NCBI RefSeq assembly: GCF_943734655.1
Contig: NC_071353.1
Coordinates: forward strand, 142,823,907-142,887,906
Reading direction: 5' to 3'
Length of the DNA: 64,000 nt
Source: Sabethes cyaneus
Taxonomy: Eukaryota > Arthropoda > Insecta > Diptera > Culicidae
The position numbers were made by a program, and so were the translations under genes. This document shows, one piece after another, positions 57,669 through 64,000 of the stretch (position 1 is its first letter; every line of letters begins with the position of its first letter). Below the pieces are notes generated by a model, which saw nothing but the letters and a program-made list of their open reading frames with translations, made no database searches and had not been told where the DNA came from.

Positions 57669-57968
57669 ATGCGGCCGATGTGTAAACTGTTCTGTGGATT
57701 TCCTGGTAATCCAGCCAGGGATGGGCTGTGTTCAGCGTGTTATGATGCTTCGATGGAGCGAACAACCAGGATCGTCGCCACCCCCGCTGATTTGACGCCC
57801 CCCAAAGTAACCGATTCCGGGCGCTCCTTACTTCGCAAAATACGGGCTCTTCTCACTCCAAAAATTAACAGTAAAATAATCGTGATCGAGCATATTGCAA
57901 TAATCAATGACGGTGCCAACGGAACGTCGTCAGCAAAGAGGAAAATCACCGAACTGAAACGTCTATGA
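57669..57968 (+). CDS. Small protein with A20-type zinc finger (possible relic)
   Basis: A 99-codon frame starts MRPMCKLFCGFPGNPARDGL and continues CSACYDASMERTTR. The spacing C-x3-C-x11-C-x2-C with CGF.GNP....GLCS.CY matches the A20 zinc finger of ZFAND/Rabex-type proteins that bind ubiquitin. The usual C-terminal AN1 finger is absent; the rest is a basic, unremarkable tail ending ITELKRL. It could be a short gene, one exon of a longer gene, or a decayed duplicate. Codon-level evidence of expression is not available. Confidence 0.4.
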   Translation: MRPMCKLFCGFPGNPARDGLCSACYDASMERTTRIVATPADLTPPKVTDSGRSLLRKIRALLTPKINSKIIVIEHIAIINDGANGTSSAKRKITELKRL

Positions 57969-59352
57969 AAGGATATGCTCTGAATAATGTAACGCACCAA
58001 AAGTATTGATACAATAATATAAATTAATTTTACAAAAAAAAAATCATTTTCTTTCGTGCACGTATGTCCCTAGAATATCGAATCACAAAGTATCGATTGA
58101 CCGATATCGATGCCTGATACTCAATATATCGACTGAAAATATCTGTACCACTGATATCGATGAAATATGTTGGTGTATGGTCGTTTCTTCCCGTGGTCGG
58201 ACAATTTTAAAATTCTTTTAAATAATTTAGTCTTTTATGACCTCACACAAGTTTCCAATGAACGGAAAGTTACGTCCCGGTAAGCTTTTGTCTGTGTATT
58301 TATATGCAGTTTGAGGGAAAATTATTTGAACAAGAACGGATTTTAAGTTTTCGCTATTTGTATTTTCGAGAGACAAACATGATCGCCATTGTTAAAATTA
58401 TTACCATATTGAAAATCTTTGCAAGTTTTTATTGCTATTTTGGTTTTGGTGTTTTTTCTGTTTGATCCAATGGGATTTTTTGCGTGATTGTTTTGTCAAT
58501 GGCACTTTCTCGATGTATAAATATTTAAAAATCACAGAAAAAAGTCGAGAACTGAGCCTATTAGCACCATCTATAATAAACATCTTTTTCATTTTGTCAC
58601 CATGTTTCCTTTTTGCAAAATTCAGCAAGGAAAATACCTAATATCCTTACCCCTCCTCGCCTTTACGCTACTACTGGTAAAGCGCAATTGATCAATTTGT
58701 ACGCTAAAACGGTTTATAAAAGGAGTACACGGCATTAGAAATATCAATTACTGTGTAATTACGACAATGGCAAAGCGTTTCACCGCGGAGGGACAAATTC
58801 GAGTAAAAAGGGGCCCTGCTGTTCTCGTAACCCTAGGACAATTACGGCTCCGCTCCGGGCAAAACCGACCGACAGAACCACCTTTATGATAGTGCTGCAC
58901 AACAACCGAACCAACCACTTCTTTCTTTTACCCCCTTTCAGCTTAAAGATACCGTAAGCTGGGGTTACATAGGTTGCTGCAGAGAAACACGCTTGCTAAG
59001 GTTGGCCATTTAAAATGACATTTTCATAAGAAGGTTCAGATTAACTCTATGGTGACGTAGGCTTTTCCATCCTAGTGGGAACCGAACTATAGATTTAAAA
59101 TCTTGTCAATGAAATCAGTTGTTTACAGGCATATCATCGGATCGCTCGGTTCGTGTGTATGATGGTGATGATGCCGATGACAAATATGCCCCTCTCGAAC
59201 GGAGGGATCTCCTTCATTCGTGACATTCATCCGCCCGTAGGCTTCGGAAAAAGATAAAAGTAAATATTGTGCAGATAATAAAAAGAACTATGTATATCAT
59301 GGCTGCAGCAGCACCCTTCCGGGATCACGTTTTCGGTACAACTACATAAGCT

Positions 59353-59375
59353 AGACCAGACCAGACCAGACCAGA
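59353..59375 (+). repeat. (AGACC)n microsatellite
   Basis: About four and a half copies of AGACC in tandem. Confidence 0.9.
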
Positions 59376-59532
59376 CGACTGAAGGAGTTCGTGTATTTTT
59401 CGAGATTAACGCAATTTAGTCGGAGAAGTGGATGGATAGACAGACGACGGTGACGACACAGTTCGGGGTGAAAGTGTTTATTTGCGATCCCGGAAAATCC
59501 CTGAAAAGAGTAGGGATGGAAACTTGCAGCAG

Positions 59533-59554
59533 CACGACGACGACGACGACGACG
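59533..59554 (+). repeat. (ACG)n microsatellite
   Basis: About seven ACG copies; it creates the poly-Val ORF seen on the opposite strand. Confidence 0.9.
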
Positions 59555-61279
59555 GAGGGTGTTCCATAATGATGAAGCCCGTTCTTGCGTGCCGAGCCGC
59601 TCACGTGTTGGCGTAAATTATGAAGATGTTTTCATCTGGTTTATTTTTATTCTCACATAGTGAGGGGTGAACCACTAACCGGAACATGACAAATATTTGT
59701 CATAAAGTTCATAATTGCCGCGATGCGTACAATCAATTTGGTACGGTTAACTGGTGGTAAATAGTGGGAAACAGGTGACCGGTGGAAAGGATCATCGGAA
59801 TACCTAGGTTGAAATGGTGCAAATTGTTTTTCAATAAATTTTGTAGCATTAGCTCTTTTAACCCTGCGATGCCCATCACCGCTTCCCTTATTTTTCCGGG
59901 TTTATCTAGACCGGTTTCAGTGTCTTCAATGACCATTAAATGTGCGTTTTTTTGCTTTCAATATAAGAGATTTTAAAATTTACTATATGACAGTCATTAA
60001 AATATTTGGACCATTGCGAATAAATCTTGAGTTTGATTGCCACTTATTCTATAAAACGTTGTTTCCCAGAAACGTCCTTGACGAGGCTTTGGGGCCTTTT
60101 CTGCGAGGCTTTTGACATGTAAAGCCAAATTTCGTTGCGCTGCCACTCCCTGTGTTCTCGTAGCACCGAACTCTTTAGCGCCCATTACGGCTAACTCTAG
60201 AGCCCGTTACAGCTAACCTTTTTTTGCAAACTTCGCGGAAATGTTTATATGTTTAATTTTCGTTTGCGAAACAGTTTAAGCTTTTGTTTAACTTCAGCTT
60301 TGTTGCGCGCACCCCTGGAGAAACCGGTCCGCGCATTTCGAAAATGTTTTATATTTTTATACCAACGTAGGTGGTTCTACTTTCTAACCCGCGTGGTTGG
60401 GTTTACTTTGCATGGATTGACCGAAATTTAACCCTCTGGATTCAGGCTAGATCTTTATATTGGGTTATATAGGGGGCATGTTCGTTATGCAAGCCTGGAT
60501 ACAGTGCTGCGAGGAAAACATTGCGATAGATTTTAAGAATTTCCTGAGGTTGGATGAAATTTCCTGAGAACTCCAGGTTTTAGCAAAGTAAATTAAAATC
60601 CCTGAGGATTCCCGATTTTCCAGATAGTAGACACCTTGGTCTATATATCGAAAATTTCCAGTTCATCCAATTTATCATTCCTGTCAGCAGACACCTCTTC
60701 ACGTCCCAAGAAAGAATTTGAATTTGAGACATTTGACTACGTACAGTCAGAGACAAGTACAAACAAATACGGGTATATGCATGCATCGTTGCAATCCGAT
60801 TATTTAGCTCTAACTGGACAGTTAGTTTTTCGGATAGCTAAGAAAATTTACTTACAGTTTCCGTAAAGAATATTTACCCTACGATGGTTGGTTCCATAGA
60901 TTTAAATATTTGAAACAAATAAATGTTTAGGAAAATCGAGTTTTCCGGCCATAACTCTTGAACATAAAACTCTATTGCGAAACTGATAACGAATTGGCAA
61001 ATGAAAAAATAATTTTTTAAGGAAAAAAAATGAAAAAAAAATTTTTTTAGGATTGGAACATGGGGTTTCCGCCGTTACTTTCGTGGACATTTTGTGAAAA
61101 ACTTTTTCCAACTGATATTAATCCTAGATTAGTGAGAAAAACTTCCAGCATTTTCTAAAAAAATGGTATTCTACGGCGCTTGCTTTAAGGGTTATGAACT
61201 TTTGAAATAAGCGATGTCCGAAAAAATCTGAAGCATAAAGTACAATATTTTTAAAAATCGTGAAAACAAGTATTGGCCC

Positions 61280-62040
61280 TTTACTGTACCTTCTGGAGTA
61301 CCGCAAGGTAGTCACTTAGGACCATTAAGGAACAAATGGCCTAAAGATATCTCCCACGTAGGTTTTCTTATTTGCACAGCCGATGTAAAAATCTTTTTCC
61401 CTATCAAGTCCATAGATGATTGCCTGAAATTATAGCTCGACCTCTCAGACATGTTGGAAGATACTGCGAAAACTGTAGATTAAAAGTAAATACAGGTGCT
61501 CAGTAATGACATTGCCGCGTGCAGAATATGCTCTTGACCTGGGTGCAACATTCGATCGCTTACTCTCCTTTAATAGACACATTAAGAATGTGATCAAACA
61601 AAGCTTGAAACTTCTCTCACACGTTAGCCGATATAACCTCAATGATCCTAATGTGATATTGGCATTCTATAAACGTCTTATTAGAAGCAAACTGGACTTT
61701 GCTAACGTAATATGGCGCCTGTAACTAACATTCAGCGAGTAACAGAAATACAGAAGAGATTTGTTAGATTTGCTCTCAGGTCTCAAGGACCTTGACTGGG
61801 TCTAGTTAGACAATATGGTGTTCTTCACGAATGTTCTTGCAGGACGAACTATCAGCCAACCTCCTGCCAGCCGATTAGTACTGAACGTACGATAGGCCAG
61901 TCTCGCTTCAATGAAGGAGAACCTTCGAGTCGCTGTTGCGGACCAAAACTACTCATAGAACGAACTAACTTCCCACTTTATGAATACCTTCAATATCAAT
62001 GTACTTAAGGAAATAGTAATCACCTGACATGAGCCCAGAT
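61280..62040 (+). pseudogene. CR1/Jockey-group ORF2 relic (RT palm to C-terminus)
   Basis: The plus strand reads [11 protein letters not shown], a shortened palm (CTADVKIFFPIKSIDDCL, in place of YADD), DLGATFDRLLSFNRHIKNVI, and YNLNDPNVILAFYKRLIRSK, then decayed C-terminal sequence to about 62,040. Stops and shifts are frequent, and the catalytic box is lost. The MITE at 62,085 lies just beyond. Confidence 0.7.
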
Positions 62041-62084
62041 TCAATTCGACGAAGGCTTAGATTATTTCAAAGAATAACTGTATT

Positions 62085-62929
62085 CAGTAATGTTCCGATT
62101 TTGTCAGCTCCCGATTTTGTCTACCCCCGATTTTGTCTACCCCCGATTTTGTCTGCTTTTTATCCCGATTTTGTCAGCCTATAAATTTTGTTTAGCTTTT
62201 GTGCTTTTAAACATGATTTATAATACTTTTCAGCTTGCTTGAAAGTATTCTGATTCTCTGAGGAGAGTTTTTGAATAAAATGATGCCTTCTTGCGAGTAA
62301 TTCGGGGTCAAAATAAGGGTATTTTTATAGTAAAAGTTCTATATTTTCTCAACAAGCAAAGATACAGGTATACTAGATTCACCAATGTTGTGTATTTTTA
62401 CTATTTGTACAACTTTGTAAAACATGAAAAAGTCTTATAACAACTACAAAAATAGCTAAAATAGAAAAACTGATTTTAACAATTTTTCATTTATGAGATG
62501 AGATTATGAGATTTCTTGTAATAATATGCTGTAAAACTTTGCAGAACACATCTATGTGTTATTTTGAAACTGAAGAAAAATAAATTGTTTATTGCACTTT
62601 TAGGGGGATTAATCAAAATTTGAATTCCGCTGGACGATAGAACTTTTAATTTTAAGAAACTCTTCCAAAGGTTCGATAAACCTAGAACCAAGTTTTCCCG
62701 CCCAAAGCTAATGCCCACCAAAGAAGTTTCTGAACCAGTGTGCTGTGCCCGGTTCATTGAGCTTTCGGTTGACCAATTGAGGGTTAAAATTTAATTTTTA
62801 GTAGAAGTCGATATTGCAAGGTCTTAAGTCTGGAATTTTGAAAAAAGTTTTTTTTTCCCGATTTTGTCAGTTTCCCCATTTTGTCAGCTCAAAATTCAAT
62901 ATGGGGCTGACAAAATCGGAACATTACTG
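62085..62929. mobile_element. 845-bp MITE with 24-bp perfect TIRs and repeated CCGATTTTGTC motif
   Basis: 62085-62108 and 62906-62929 are perfect inverted repeats (CAGTAATGTTCCGATTTTGT). TATT follows or precedes each end, consistent with a short target duplication. The motif CCGATTTTGTC recurs five times within the first 90 bases and again, in the same orientation, near 62,858 and 62,877. No transposase recognised. Confidence 0.82.
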
Positions 62930-64000
62930 TATTACTTCAAATGATCCTCAAGCATATGTACTAGTTCAAGCAACCCACTCTCTCGCAATTAAGATTCATG
63001 ACATCTTTTTTTCTCCATTTTCGATTATATCACATACCTAATTTTTATGCACCTTTGAAGCATAAGTCAATTCGACAAAAAATATCGACAAGAAACTGTC
63101 CAGGGTAACGCTAGTACTAATAGTATTAGTAGTAGGAAAAGCGTCCAACGCGACAATGCAAAACCAATGTTGGTGAAGGTGAAAACTTATTTGGAAATGC
63201 TGGGAATAAGAATTTCTGCCTTGCCCGCTATATTCACCACACATCAAAATAAACAAATAAATCCTCAAGTGCTACATTCCCTTTTTTTAGGAATATAATC
63301 TGTTTTTGTTGGACACCATTCCAATAACTTTTAATCGTTACCATTGAAAGTTTTTCCTGCATAAATTGGAAATAATATGAGAAAACATCATACAAATCCA
63401 TGGAAAAAAGTAACAAAAGTTATATTTTTCATCATTTTGGGACTCCATTTCAGAAGCAAACCCTCTATAATAAAATGCCATATTTTCAAAAACAGTCGAG
63501 TCAGACTTTAAAATTCGAAATCAACAAAAAAAACCACCAAAAAGACATCTAATCGCTATGAATAATCATATTTTTCCGATTTCGCCTTATCGCCAGTTTT
63601 TTTTTCGGAAACAATCAGTGAGCATCGAAACCAACAACAAAGGCCAGCAAGTCAGTCGCTTTGTGAAAGTGCATGTGAAAATTGAAGGGGAACTTGTAAA
63701 TATTTACCTTTGGGCTTCCGCTCCTCCGGAGCATAACTTCAAAGTGAAAAGTGTGCACAGCTTCGCCGCCTGCAAAGCGATTTCGGGTATTATGGAATAA
63801 GCTAGCAAACCCCGAAAAATACTGGGCTGCCCTAGCACAGGCAAAGACTGCTTATGCTTAGAAAAAGATCATCGTATATTTCCTTGCGGGAAATGTTCCG
63901 AAAACATGAACAGATAAAGAAAACTCCTCCCGGATAATCGGAGTTAAAGTGTTGAGAGCTTTTACAAATACCCCCTCACAGACACACAGCGCACGGTACA
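62930..64000. other. Right edge of window, no supported gene
   Basis: A 79-codon plus-strand ORF at 63558-63800 has no recognisable domain and no convincing context. The rest is AT-rich. Confidence 0.35.

Larger units (their letters stand above)
57969..61279. other. Gene-poor interval with simple repeats
   Basis: A cluster of GATATCGAT/TATCGA words at 58,080-58,165 resembles DREF-type promoter elements. About 100 bases later a plus-strand ATG at 58,259 opens seven codons ending at a good donor (CCCG|GTAAGC), a possible first exon. No further exon was identified. (AGACC)n and (ACG)n tracts occur at 59.35 and 59.53 kb. Confidence 0.3.

Noticed and set aside
59416..59604. ORF with a poly-Val hydrophobic run
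   Set aside because: Produced by the (ACG)n microsatellite read on the opposite strand.

Overview
The window looks like nuclear DNA of a mosquito, most likely a culicine. It contains intron-bearing insect genes (armadillo, sniffer, BCL7-like, an ERMARD/DUF4209 gene and two EcKinase-like genes) embedded in a dense, old and nested transposon landscape of RTE, CR1/Jockey-group, Juan-like and I/LOA-like non-LTR elements, BEL/Pao, Tc1/mariner, several MITEs, tRNA-derived SINEs and a Helitron-type helicase. Species cannot be fixed from the sequence alone.

Layout. 0-1 kb: antisense Helitron/Pif1 helicase remnants. 2-4.2 kb: sniffer (+, four exons), tail to tail with the last exon of an unidentified minus-strand gene. 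5-9.2 kb: a minus-strand F-box/LRR-like relic, split by a near-full-length RTE element with a 12-bp target-site duplication and abutted by a MITE. 10.5-12.6 kb: ERMARD-like gene (+). 13.2-13.5 kb: first coding exon of a BCL7 homologue (-). 15-19 kb: transposon graveyard with two MITEs, one holding a second inverted repeat. 19.8-21.2 kb: EcKinase gene (+). 22-32 kb: CR1-like element (-), a mariner deletion derivative, a CR1-like element with a long open ORF2 (+), an I/LOA-type endonuclease relic and an RTE relic. 32.5-33.9 kb: second EcKinase gene (-). 35.6-38.4 kb: RTE relic and a SINE. 39.7-51.1 kb: armadillo (beta-catenin, -), whose 6.7-kb intron carries a CR1-like/BEL composite and a MITE. 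52-64 kb: fragments of non-LTR elements, a second RTE copy with a perfect TSD, a SINE, a small A20-type zinc-finger ORF, and an 845-bp MITE with a repeated subterminal motif.

How genes relate. There is no operon-like logic. Armadillo acts in Wnt signalling and adherens junctions, BCL7 in SWI/SNF chromatin remodelling, sniffer in carbonyl detoxification, and the two EcKinases are probable small-molecule kinases linked to detoxification or ecdysteroid phosphorylation. The two EcKinases face each other (+ then -) across about 11 kb of transposons and share one intron position.

I did not find a convincing undescribed system. The most interesting non-transposon signal is a possible 13-nt alternative exon in armadillo whose phase matches the neighbouring conserved 94-nt exon. 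The rest of the interest lies in precise transposon insertion histories that can be read directly from duplicated target sites and terminal inverted repeats.
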